Shown in pieces: positions 1 through 4,593 of a stretch of DNA of 6,905 nt. The DNA is taken from contig DATESZ010000028.1 of NCBI GenBank assembly GCA_035283845.1, positions 1 through 6,905 on the forward strand, in the 5' to 3' direction. This DNA is from DATESZ01 sp035283845 (lineage in GTDB: Bacteria; Desulfobacterota; Syntrophia; Syntrophales; JACQWR01). Within the stretch, counting starts at the first letter, position 1. The number at the start of each line of letters is the position of its first letter. The notes beneath the pieces are model-generated. The model worked only from the letters and a program-made list of their open reading frames with translations, was not told the DNA's origin and did no database searches. The translations under genes and the position numbers were made by a program.

Positions 1-1
1 A

Positions 2-223
2 AAAGTAAACATCGCGGACTACAAGAATAAGAAGGATCGGCTGACGGTGGAATTGGAGGACTTAATGAATAAGAGACGGGAGGCCGGACAGAGGAATGAC
101 AAGGATGCTAAAGAAAAGTTAACGGAAGAAATCACAAAGACTTCCTCAGAAATATACATAATTACCGATGAAGTAACGGCAAAGAACAAGGGCAAGCTCC
201 CGGAAGGCTGGTGGAAAAAATAG
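2..223 (+). CDS. C-terminal fragment of an unrecognised charged, probably coiled-coil protein
   Basis: An open frame enters from the left edge and ends at TAG 221-223, leaving 73 residues of a longer protein. The visible part is very rich in Lys, Glu and Asp, with heptad-like spacing of Leu, Ile and Val between about residues 12 and 58 (for example LTVELEDL). This suggests a helical coiled coil. It ends in an unusual KLPEGWWKK tail. No membrane segment or catalytic motif is visible. The frame has coding-like composition and no in-frame stop, and it is followed directly by the hairpin at 228-243. The gene converges with the pilin operon, so it is not part of that transcript. I do not recognise the family. 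Charged coiled-coil tails of this kind occur in small periplasmic proteins, but the N-terminus that would show a signal peptide or domain is missing. Confidence 0.6.
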   Translation, partial: KVNIADYKNKKDRLTVELEDLMNKRREAGQRNDKDAKEKLTEEITKTSSEIYIITDEVTAKNKGKLPEGWWKK

Positions 224-243
224 CCCGGTCCGGACATCCGGAC
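215..243 (-). terminator. Rho-independent terminator of the minor pilin operon, possibly bidirectional
   Basis: On the minus strand, 20 nt past the pilX stop, GTCCGG-ATGT-CCGGAC (228-243) forms a perfect 6-bp GC-rich stem with a 4-nt loop. It is followed after a short GC-rich stretch by six consecutive T (215-220). The T-run overlaps the end of the convergent plus-strand gene. In the plus direction the same stem is followed about 10 nt later only by a short TTTT run (251-255), so it would be a weaker terminator there. A hairpin between two converging genes is the expected position. Confidence 0.6.
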
Positions 244-263
244 GGCCTCTGTTTTCCCGTGGC

Positions 264-1496
264 TTATTCTTCTTTCCAGCTTAGGGCGCGCAAGGGGCGA
301 TTTGCGGTTTGATTATTGATGGCGGCACTGCAATAGATGATACTGCTGTTGCCGCCGACGAGATCGGCCTGCGTTGAGCCGCCGGCGATCACGCTCCCGG
401 TGATATTCTTGTTCCCGCCGCCGGCGATGGTCACTGACCCCGAAACAATAATCAATCCGTGCCAGTTAAAGCCGCCATTTAATTCCAGGTCTCCCTCGAC
501 GAGGAGAATGCCGCATCCGGAAGAACCGCCGGCCAGTTGTATCTCCATCCCATTCATATTGTAATGAACTATGTTGCTTACGTCGCAGGATGAGGGATCA
601 CTTTGAGCTCCGACTACAGGCACTCCCCAGTCCATCCCGGTCTGAGTCTCGTTGTCGTCAAAAGTGTAACTGAAATTCGCGGAATCTTTCCAACTATCAA
701 TCATCGCCTGGACATCCATATTCGTGGCGCCACCGGTGACGCTCCAGGTACTCGAAGTAGAGCCGGTGACGGTCGGATTGCCAGTCGAGGTGACGGTGCT
801 TGACGACAGGGAGGTTGCCACCCCCGGCAAATTACTGGTTCCACAGCCAGGCGGATCCGTCCCGTTAATGTAAGTGCTCGTCCCTTGAATAGCTGTTGCC
901 GCTTCGACATAAAGGGCGGCGGGCGCTGTGATGGGGGGAATCCTTGCCAGCTCGACTTTTATCGTTTTATTCGCGCTGCCGGCGCCGCCGTAACTCGTCG
1001 CCAGATAGATATTTTGCCCGGTGGCGGTGTTTCTCTCATTTTTTCCATCACCATTTAAATCCCCCCAATACAAAATATTGCCGGACACATTTGTTTGATG
1101 TACGGTCCTTACTGTATAGTCTAAAGTTGCCTGAAGGCTCGATACCCGCACGTGCATTGAGTTGCCGCTGTCGTAACCTCTATGACTCGTCTTGGCCGTG
1201 TCGCCAATATAGGCTGACCATCCGGTATTTGTCGGGTGCGAGTCAGCAATTTCATACGATTCAGAGGGGGCATTCGTCTTGAGTCTTGCCCGCGCCTCTT
1301 CAATTCCTGCTTCCGCCGCGTAAAAGGCTTGACTGCCTGTTTTATAATTGGCGCTGATCCCCATATCCGTCGTGCTTGTGAGCACGGCGGTAGTACCGGC
1401 CAGCATTAAAACAACGATCAACAAAAGACCGACCACGAGCACCATGCCCCTCTCATCTCTTAGAGTCGCTTCTGGGTATCCTTTTGCATGCATCAT
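264..1496 (-). CDS. pilX: PilX-type minor pilin / type IV pilus assembly protein
   Basis: A 410-residue protein, last gene of the pilin operon. The N-terminus has a charged leader ending in DERG, then a hydrophobic helix (residues 18-40). Prepilin peptidase would cut between Gly17 and Met18. The pilin Glu at mature position 5 is absent (Val here), as is common in PilX-like proteins. FYAAEAG at 58-64 is the hallmark of the PilX N-terminal family. The middle holds a DLNGDGKNE loop (146-154) resembling an EF-hand calcium loop, and a Ser/Thr/Gly-rich linker (about 227-258). The C-terminal part (about 323-395) has repeating short beta-strand and Gly units (GILLVEGDLELNGG, GLIIVSGSVTIAGGG), suggesting a small beta-solenoid. 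Four Cys (218, 304, 328, 389) could form disulfides. Start: AAGGAG at 1504-1509 lies 7 nt before ATG 1496. A TTG further up at 1517 would place the SD inside the gene, so I rejected it. It starts 17 nt after the pilW stop. PilX proteins are known to take part in pilus assembly and tip complexes. Confidence 0.85.
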   Translation of the reverse strand: MMHAKGYPEATLRDERGMVLVVGLLLIVVLMLAGTTAVLTSTTDMGISANYKTGSQAFYAAEAGIEEARARLKTNAPSESYEIADSHPTNTGWSAYIGDTAKTSHRGYDSGNSMHVRVSSLQATLDYTVRTVHQTNVSGNILYWGDLNGDGKNERNTATGQNIYLATSYGGAGSANKTIKVELARIPPITAPAALYVEAATAIQGTSTYINGTDPPGCGTSNLPGVATSLSSSTVTSTGNPTVTGSTSSTWSVTGGATNMDVQAMIDSWKDSANFSYTFDDNETQTGMDWGVPVVGAQSDPSSCDVSNIVHYNMNGMEIQLAGGSSGCGILLVEGDLELNGGFNWHGLIIVSGSVTIAGGGNKNITGSVIAGGSTQADLVGGNSSIIYCSAAINNQTANRPLRALSWKEE

Positions 1497-1500
1497 AATT

Positions 1501-1509
1501 CCTCTCCTT
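1501..1509 (-). promoter_or_regulatory. Ribosome binding site of pilX that fixes its start
   Basis: The minus strand reads AAGGAGAGG, a near-perfect Shine-Dalgarno sequence. The AAGGAG core is 7 nt from ATG 1496 and 10 nt from the immediately following ATG 1493. It is the strongest SD in the pilin operon and rules out the in-frame TTG at 1517. Confidence 0.75.
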
Positions 1510-1513
1510 GCTT

Positions 1514-2140
1514 TCAATAGGCAAGATTCCGCGGCGTGACGGCAGACGTCAACGTATATGTCCTGTAGCCGCCATTGGCTGGATAGTCAGGGTCCTGTTT
1601 GGCAGTTGTCCCGGTTATTGTAATCGTAATGATTTTATTTCCCGTTCCATATGTAAAGCCGAGGGCGGTGATGTTTTCCGCTACAGGCTGTCTACTTGCG
1701 CCTGATGTTGATCTCCGTCCCAGCGCCTGAACACCGTCCGAGTCATAAAGATCATAGGTTATGTACTCGTTAGGACCATCCGTAAGCCCGTCGGGAGAAC
1801 CTGTGCCGCTGGTATTCGTAATGTCCATGGTGAAGGTTATGGAGGTTGCGCCTGCCGTAACAATTCTTGGCTTGGGCGTGCCTCCGGTAGGATTGTAGCC
1901 TGCCATCATGATCTCTCTTGTCATCATGTCCATGCCGATTCTCACGTTCTGCTGCATTACCACGATTTCTTCCTGGCTGCCAAAGGTCTTATTTTGAACA
2001 GTAAAGACGCTATACATGGCGCCCAGAACCACCAAGCCGACCGACATGGCAATCATCAGTTCGACCAGGGAAAAACCGACCGTCCTGCCGGAGAACAATG
2101 GGACTCCAAGCATATTATCTTTTACGCTGCACTCTTCCAT
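1514..2140 (-). CDS. pilW: PilW-type minor pilin
   Basis: About 208 residues from ATG 2140. A leader ends in Gly22, followed by FSLVELMIAMSVGLVVLGAMY (21-residue class III helix, residues 23-43), with cleavage expected at G22/F23 and the conserved Glu at mature position 5 (Glu27). The segment QNVRIGMDMMTREIMMAGY (64-82) is a PilW family signature. A DLYDSDG loop (130-136) is Asp-rich. The rest is a Thr/Gly-rich beta domain. It is a minor pilin in the inner-membrane priming complex of type IV pili. The start is uncertain. ATG 2140 has no SD. TTG 2161 has AGGAG with 5-nt spacing and would overlap pilV by 11 nt, giving a 29-residue leader. ATG 2113 would give a more typical 13-residue leader but also has no SD. 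Translational coupling to pilV is likely in any case. The product call is firm; the 5' end is not. Confidence 0.85.
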   Translation of the reverse strand: MEECSVKDNMLGVPLFSGRTVGFSLVELMIAMSVGLVVLGAMYSVFTVQNKTFGSQEEIVVMQQNVRIGMDMMTREIMMAGYNPTGGTPKPRIVTAGATSITFTMDITNTSGTGSPDGLTDGPNEYITYDLYDSDGVQALGRRSTSGASRQPVAENITALGFTYGTGNKIITITITGTTAKQDPDYPANGGYRTYTLTSAVTPRNLAY

Positions 2141-2150
2141 AAAGCGATCA

Positions 2151-2513
2151 CTATTGGGCAATAATGCTCCTGAGGGCCACATTACGGTCTACATTCTCCC
2201 AGCTCCACTGAACCGTAACCACAACCGTTGTCATGCCGGAGGCAGGGGAATTATTGGTCACTGTCCATGTCCTCGTATAGATTGATTCCACCGTGTCCGT
2301 ACCTCCCGCTAAACTCCCGTAGCTGGTATTTTTCAATTGCTCCAGCTTGTACTTGGCCAGCGTCGTGGCGGTTGTCATTGTTTTGCTGAAGGAATTGCCC
2401 TTGATAACCATGACGGTCACGGAAACCAATCCCAGCAGGGCAATGGTAAGGATGCCCATCGCGGCTAAAATTTCGACAAGTGTAAAACCTTTATTATTGC
2501 GCAAGCCGGTCAT
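2151..2513 (-). CDS. pilV: PilV-type minor pilin
   Basis: A 120-residue prepilin-like protein. A short positively charged leader (MTGLRNNKG) is followed by FTLVEILAAMGILTIALLGL, with cleavage at G9/F10 and Glu14 at mature position 5. The hydrophobic helix runs about 10-32. The remaining 85 residues form a small soluble domain rich in Thr and Val, with VVVTVQWSWENVDRNV near the end, typical of short PilV/type IV pilus modification proteins. Its ATG overlaps the fimT stop as TGATG, so translation is probably coupled. No strong SD is visible. Order after fimT and before pilW matches the fimT-pilV-pilW-pilX operons of other proteobacteria. Likely role: minor pilin in the assembly-initiating complex. 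Confidence 0.85.
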   Translation of the reverse strand: MTGLRNNKGFTLVEILAAMGILTIALLGLVSVTVMVIKGNSFSKTMTTATTLAKYKLEQLKNTSYGSLAGGTDTVESIYTRTWTVTNNSPASGMTTVVVTVQWSWENVDRNVALRSIIAQ

Positions 2514-2989
2514 CAGTCTATCTTTACCCTTCCCGTAATGGCGATACTAACAGTTTTTGAACCTCTTGAATTGGAGAGGGTAACCGTTGCCAGGTTTGTT
2601 ACCGTTCCTTTTGGGGAAAATACGGGGTTGTTATTAGCATTCATCGTTACATCGGTATAGTTGGTCTGAATATCTTTAATCTCTATGGCTTCATCTGTAC
2701 TGGACGCACCGTCATCATCATCGTCGTCAAGTATCTGATATTGATGATTGCCGGAAAGAGCACCCGAGTGACTGCCCGGGAAAAACACTTTGAATTCATT
2801 ATTCTGAGTGATGGCCTTCATCCTCGCCGCCATGAGATCGGACATGACCTGCCTTGCGGCTCCGTTTAATCTCCTCTGGGCCATGTAGGTCTGGTAACTG
2901 GGGACGGCCAGGGCCATCATAATTCCCATGATTGCAATAACGATCATGAGCTCTATAAGGGTAAATCCACTTTGGAAAAAGTTTTTCAT
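2513..2989 (-). CDS. fimT: FimT/GspH-type minor pilin (pseudopilin)
   Basis: 158 residues, first gene of the minor pilin operon. The 8-residue leader MKNFFQSG is followed by FTLIELMIVIAIMGIMMALAVP, a textbook prepilin site (cleavage at G8/F9, Glu13 at mature position 5). The segment RQVMSDLMAARMKAITQNNEF (46-66) is the FimT/GspH amphipathic helix. Residues 88-93 are six consecutive Asp followed by Gly, in a predicted loop. The C-terminal VSIAITGRVKID matches the family ending (G-R-V/I). GspH family members are minor pseudopilins of type II secretion; with PilV/PilW/PilX next to it, the FimT (type IV pilus) reading is better. FimT in some naturally competent bacteria binds DNA, but nothing here tests that. 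Start ATG 2989 has AGG 7 nt upstream and lies about 14 nt downstream of the predicted sigma-54 start site. Confidence 0.85.
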   Translation of the reverse strand: MKNFFQSGFTLIELMIVIAIMGIMMALAVPSYQTYMAQRRLNGAARQVMSDLMAARMKAITQNNEFKVFFPGSHSGALSGNHQYQILDDDDDDGASSTDEAIEIKDIQTNYTDVTMNANNNPVFSPKGTVTNLATVTLSNSRGSKTVSIAITGRVKID

Positions 2990-3013
2990 TTCTTCGCCTA
3001 AGTATTAAAAGAC

Positions 3014-3029
3014 AGCAATGAACATGCCA
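3014..3029 (-). promoter_or_regulatory. Sigma-54 (RpoN) promoter of the minor pilin operon
   Basis: The minus strand reads TGGCATGTTCATTGCT. Against the consensus TGGCAYG-N4-TTGCW every specified base matches, and the invariant GG (-24) and GC (-12) are separated by exactly 10 nt. Transcription would start near 3003, leaving a leader of about 14 nt before fimT ATG 2989, just long enough for the AGG ribosome site. Sigma-54 control with a PilR-type activator is established for type IV pilin genes in several proteobacteria. Assignment to this operon rests on sequence match, orientation and distance. Confidence 0.75.
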
Positions 3030-3054
3030 TAATCAAGGCTGAATATTCATTATA

Positions 3055-3192
3055 TTAAAAGAGGCAGGACTTCCTTATTAATGCAATGTCTTGAAACTTT
3101 TTAAGATGTGTAACTAAAAATATCTCAAAATATACTGCTCTTATTCTGGAAGAAAGCGGTGATTTTCGCGCCATCCTTGTGATTTTCGCCAT
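3055..3192 (-). CDS. Possible small protein, 45 residues, unrecognised
   Basis: An in-frame ATG (3192-3190) lies 16 nt after the prepilin peptidase stop. It is preceded by a purine-rich GGGGGGAAAGG with the AAAGG core 4 nt away, a plausible ribosome site. The frame runs 45 codons to TAA 3055-3057. The product would start MAKITRMARKSP, be strongly basic, and have one short hydrophobic stretch (AVYFEIFLV, residues 19-27). I recognise no family. The reading frame lies in AT-rich sequence and spans the direct repeats, so it may be fortuitous. It overlaps no other gene and would sit in the same transcript as the peptidase. Confidence 0.2.
   Translation of the reverse strand: MAKITRMARKSPLSSRIRAVYFEIFLVTHLKKFQDIALIRKSCLF
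3159..3192. repeat. Two direct repeats GTGATTTTCGC, 20-bp period
   Basis: GTGATTTTCGC occurs at 3159-3169 and again at 3179-3189, exactly 20 bp apart. The similarity extends to GTGATTTTCGC(GC)CAT, the first copy having two extra bases. The pair lies about 156-186 bp upstream of the predicted sigma-54 start site, within the usual range for an enhancer-binding activator. That role is inferred. It could instead be a chance duplication or a relic of a dispersed repeat. Confidence 0.6.
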
Positions 3193-3208
3193 TCAGCCTT
3201 TCCCCCCT

Positions 3209-3973
3209 TTAATACTTGATAAACAACAAACGGATAAACTCATCTCCCCAAAATATATAGGCCAGTGCCGACAGGGAAAGAAAGGGACCGAAGGGAACGG
3301 CGTACTTCATATCTTTTCCCTTGATGAGGATCACCGAAATCCCCACGACAGCGCCCAGAAAAGAACTGACCAGGAGGATAAAAAAGAGGGATTTCCAGCC
3401 GAAGAAGGCCCCTAACATGGCCAGCAATTTGATATCGCCGCCGCCCATGCCCTCTCTTTTCGTAATCAATTCATAACTGAAGGCGATGGCATAAAGGATG
3501 CCGCCTCCTATTAACACCCCGAGTAAGGCGTCCCGCCAGGGAATTTCCATGGCGAAGACGGCCATGAAGAAAAAAATGGGAATGCCCGGCAGGGTGATAA
3601 TGTCCGGGATAATCTGGTGTTCAAAATCGACGAAGGCAATTACAATTAAGGCACAGGTAAACACGAAGGAAAAGAGAAATTTCCAGATCAATCCGAATTT
3701 CCAGAAAAGAAGCAGCCCTGTAATCGCCGTCAATAGCTCGACCAGGGGGTACTGGAGGGATATGCTTTCACGGCAGTTGCGACATTTCCCCCTCAGCGCC
3801 AAATAGCTTAAGATGGGAATATTATCGTAAAACCTGATGGAATAGTTGCACTTCGGACAATGGGAGGCGGGAAAAACCAGCGACTCGCCGGCCGGGATCC
3901 GCCGGATGCAGACATTGAGAAAACTCCCGATGACCGCACCCATCAGGGTGATGATAATTTCCATAAAAATCAT
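3209..3973 (-). CDS. pilD: Prepilin peptidase / N-methyltransferase (type 4 prepilin leader peptidase)
   Basis: 254 residues, the usual length for PilD/GspO. It is a polytopic inner-membrane aspartic protease that removes prepilin leaders on the cytoplasmic side and N-methylates the new N-terminus. The N-terminal domain has GSFLNVCIRRIP (16-27) and a zinc-type pair CPKC (39-42) and CRNC (64-67), typical of the bifunctional enzyme. The catalytic aspartates are in FVDFEHQIIPD (Asp116, Asp124 nearby) and the GMGGGDIKLL motif (Asp180). Several hydrophobic segments follow, with FGPFLSLSAL near the C-terminus. It starts 18 nt after the epimerase stop. No clear SD is seen for ATG 3973 or for the in-frame ATG 3964, so it may be translated by coupling. 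Its position just upstream of the minor pilin genes supports a pilus role over type II secretion, though one enzyme often serves both. Confidence 0.93.
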   Translation of the reverse strand: MIFMEIIITLMGAVIGSFLNVCIRRIPAGESLVFPASHCPKCNYSIRFYDNIPILSYLALRGKCRNCRESISLQYPLVELLTAITGLLLFWKFGLIWKFLFSFVFTCALIVIAFVDFEHQIIPDIITLPGIPIFFFMAVFAMEIPWRDALLGVLIGGGILYAIAFSYELITKREGMGGGDIKLLAMLGAFFGWKSLFFILLVSSFLGAVVGISVILIKGKDMKYAVPFGPFLSLSALAYIFWGDEFIRLLFIKY

Positions 3974-3991
3974 ATGATTGCCCGGCTTGAT

Positions 3992-4447
3992 TCAGCCGTC
4001 CTTTCTATCCCATCGGTAAGGGATCTCGCTGTCATGGGGGGGAACGCGAAACTCGTCTGGTTCCTGATAATTGTAAGGCTCACTGGGAACATTCACTACC
4101 AGCGCTTCATCGCTGGAGATGCACTTGAAACCGTGGTACACATAGGGAGGTATATGCACTAAAACGGGATTATGCTCACCGGCAAAAATCTCATTTACCT
4201 CGCCGCAGGTTGCAGAAGTTTGGCGCCCGTCATAAAGCGCGATCTTCATCATTCCTTTGATGACGGCCATATTGTCGAACTGTTTTTTGTGGTAATGCCA
4301 TCCCTTCACCACTCCCGGATAGGCCGCAGTCATATAGACCTGGCCGAAATTGCTGAACATCTCGTCGTCAATCCGCAGGATCTCCATCAACCTGCCCCGC
4401 TCATCTGCGATGACCTTTAATTTCTTTATCTTAACCCCGTCGATCAT
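3992..4447 (-). CDS. RmlC-like cupin, dTDP-4-dehydrorhamnose 3,5-epimerase family
   Basis: 151 residues with a single cupin fold: DERGRLMEILR (15-25), GWHYHKKQFDN (49-59), a Gly-turn strand VIKGMMKIALYDGR (62-75), IPPYVYHGF (99-107) and a C-terminal EPYNYQEPDEFRVP segment. These follow the order of RmlC motifs. His51 aligns with the catalytic base, and the Tyr in EPYNY may be the catalytic acid. It is shorter than classic RmlC (about 180 residues). The usual Q-x-K-L-V after the His motif reads Q-F-D-N-M, so the phosphate-binding Lys seems replaced. Family membership is clear, but the substrate may not be dTDP-rhamnose precursor. No rmlA, rmlB or rmlD is nearby; the downstream neighbour is pilD, 18 nt away, so the two are probably cotranscribed. 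A link to pilin or envelope glycosylation would be a guess. Start ATG 4447 has only a weak GAGAG upstream. Confidence 0.75.
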   Translation of the reverse strand: MIDGVKIKKLKVIADERGRLMEILRIDDEMFSNFGQVYMTAAYPGVVKGWHYHKKQFDNMAVIKGMMKIALYDGRQTSATCGEVNEIFAGEHNPVLVHIPPYVYHGFKCISSDEALVVNVPSEPYNYQEPDEFRVPPHDSEIPYRWDRKDG

Positions 4448-4485
4448 AATGCTCTCATGATAATATTCTATTGTAATTCTTTTAA

Positions 4486-4515
4486 TCTATACCATACTTA
4501 TCGAAAAGGTCTCAA
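4486..4515 (-). promoter_or_regulatory. Candidate sigma-70 promoter for the epimerase-pilD transcript
   Basis: On the minus strand, TTGAGA (4515-4510, 5 of 6 consensus bases) is followed after 18 nt by TATAGA (4491-4486, 4 of 6). TG one base ahead of the -10 gives an extended -10. The predicted start near 4479 would leave a leader of about 30 nt before ATG 4447. It is found by eye only; AT-rich sequence easily yields such matches. Confidence 0.4.
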
Positions 4516-4558
4516 GGAAAACATTGTGATAAAAAACGTTTTACCTGCAACCTGCTCA

Positions 4559-4567
4559 TGATATAAG
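4559..4567 (+). promoter_or_regulatory. Candidate extended -10 promoter element for ribD
   Basis: TGATATAAG contains a TATAAG hexamer (5 of 6) with the TG of an extended -10. No good -35 box lies 16-18 bp upstream. The start would be near 4574, about 20 nt before the ribD start and just upstream of its SD. The 146-bp divergent gap has no room for, and no sign of, an FMN riboswitch. Confidence 0.35.
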
Positions 4568-4580
4568 AGGCCAAAATCCC

Positions 4581-4586
4581 AAGGAG
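4581..4586 (+). promoter_or_regulatory. Ribosome binding site that supports a TTG start for ribD
   Basis: AAGGAG is followed by a 7-nt spacer and TTG 4594. The next in-frame ATG (4612) is 25 nt from the SD, too far. The protein from TTG begins TDEFYMKRALQLA, where RibD homologues normally align. Confidence 0.75.
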
Positions 4587-4593
4587 CCAGCAA

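Larger units (their letters stand above)
2990..3208. other. AT-rich control region between prepilin peptidase and fimT
   Basis: A 219-bp stretch without an established gene, visibly more AT-rich than the flanking genes. On the minus strand it holds, from peptidase to fimT: a possible 45-codon reading frame (3055-3192), a pair of 20-bp-spaced direct repeats (3159-3189), a perfect 10-bp palindrome TGAATATTCA (3040-3049), and the sigma-54 promoter (3014-3029). I see no GC-rich hairpin with T-run after the peptidase stop, so readthrough from the upstream genes into fimT is possible. Confidence 0.6.

Noticed and set aside
19..237. Minus-strand 72-residue open frame with hydrophobic stretches at the left edge
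   Set aside because: It would cross the terminator hairpin and is antisense to a better coding frame that ends at 223; no ribosome site or family motif.
603..910. Open frames on both strands inside pilX (603-803 plus, 701-910 minus)
   Set aside because: They lie wholly within the well-supported pilX frame, have no recognisable motifs and no ribosome site; they are shadows of its biased composition.
1497..1517. Extended pilX start at TTG 1517, giving 417 residues
   Set aside because: The AAGGAGAGG ribosome site would fall inside the coding sequence; it is placed correctly for ATG 1496.
2711..2728. Trinucleotide run (GAC/GAT) in fimT as a phase-variable microsatellite
   Set aside because: The codons alternate between GAC and GAT, so it is not a uniform repeat, and triplet changes would not shift the frame.
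2513..2989. GspH of a type II secretion system rather than FimT
   Set aside because: No gsp genes are present, and the following pilV, pilW and pilX fix the type IV pilus context.
3049..3054. Perfect TATAAT on the minus strand upstream of fimT as a sigma-70 promoter
   Set aside because: No TTGACA-like hexamer lies 16-18 bp upstream, and AT-rich sequence yields such hexamers by chance; the sigma-54 element nearby is a far better match.
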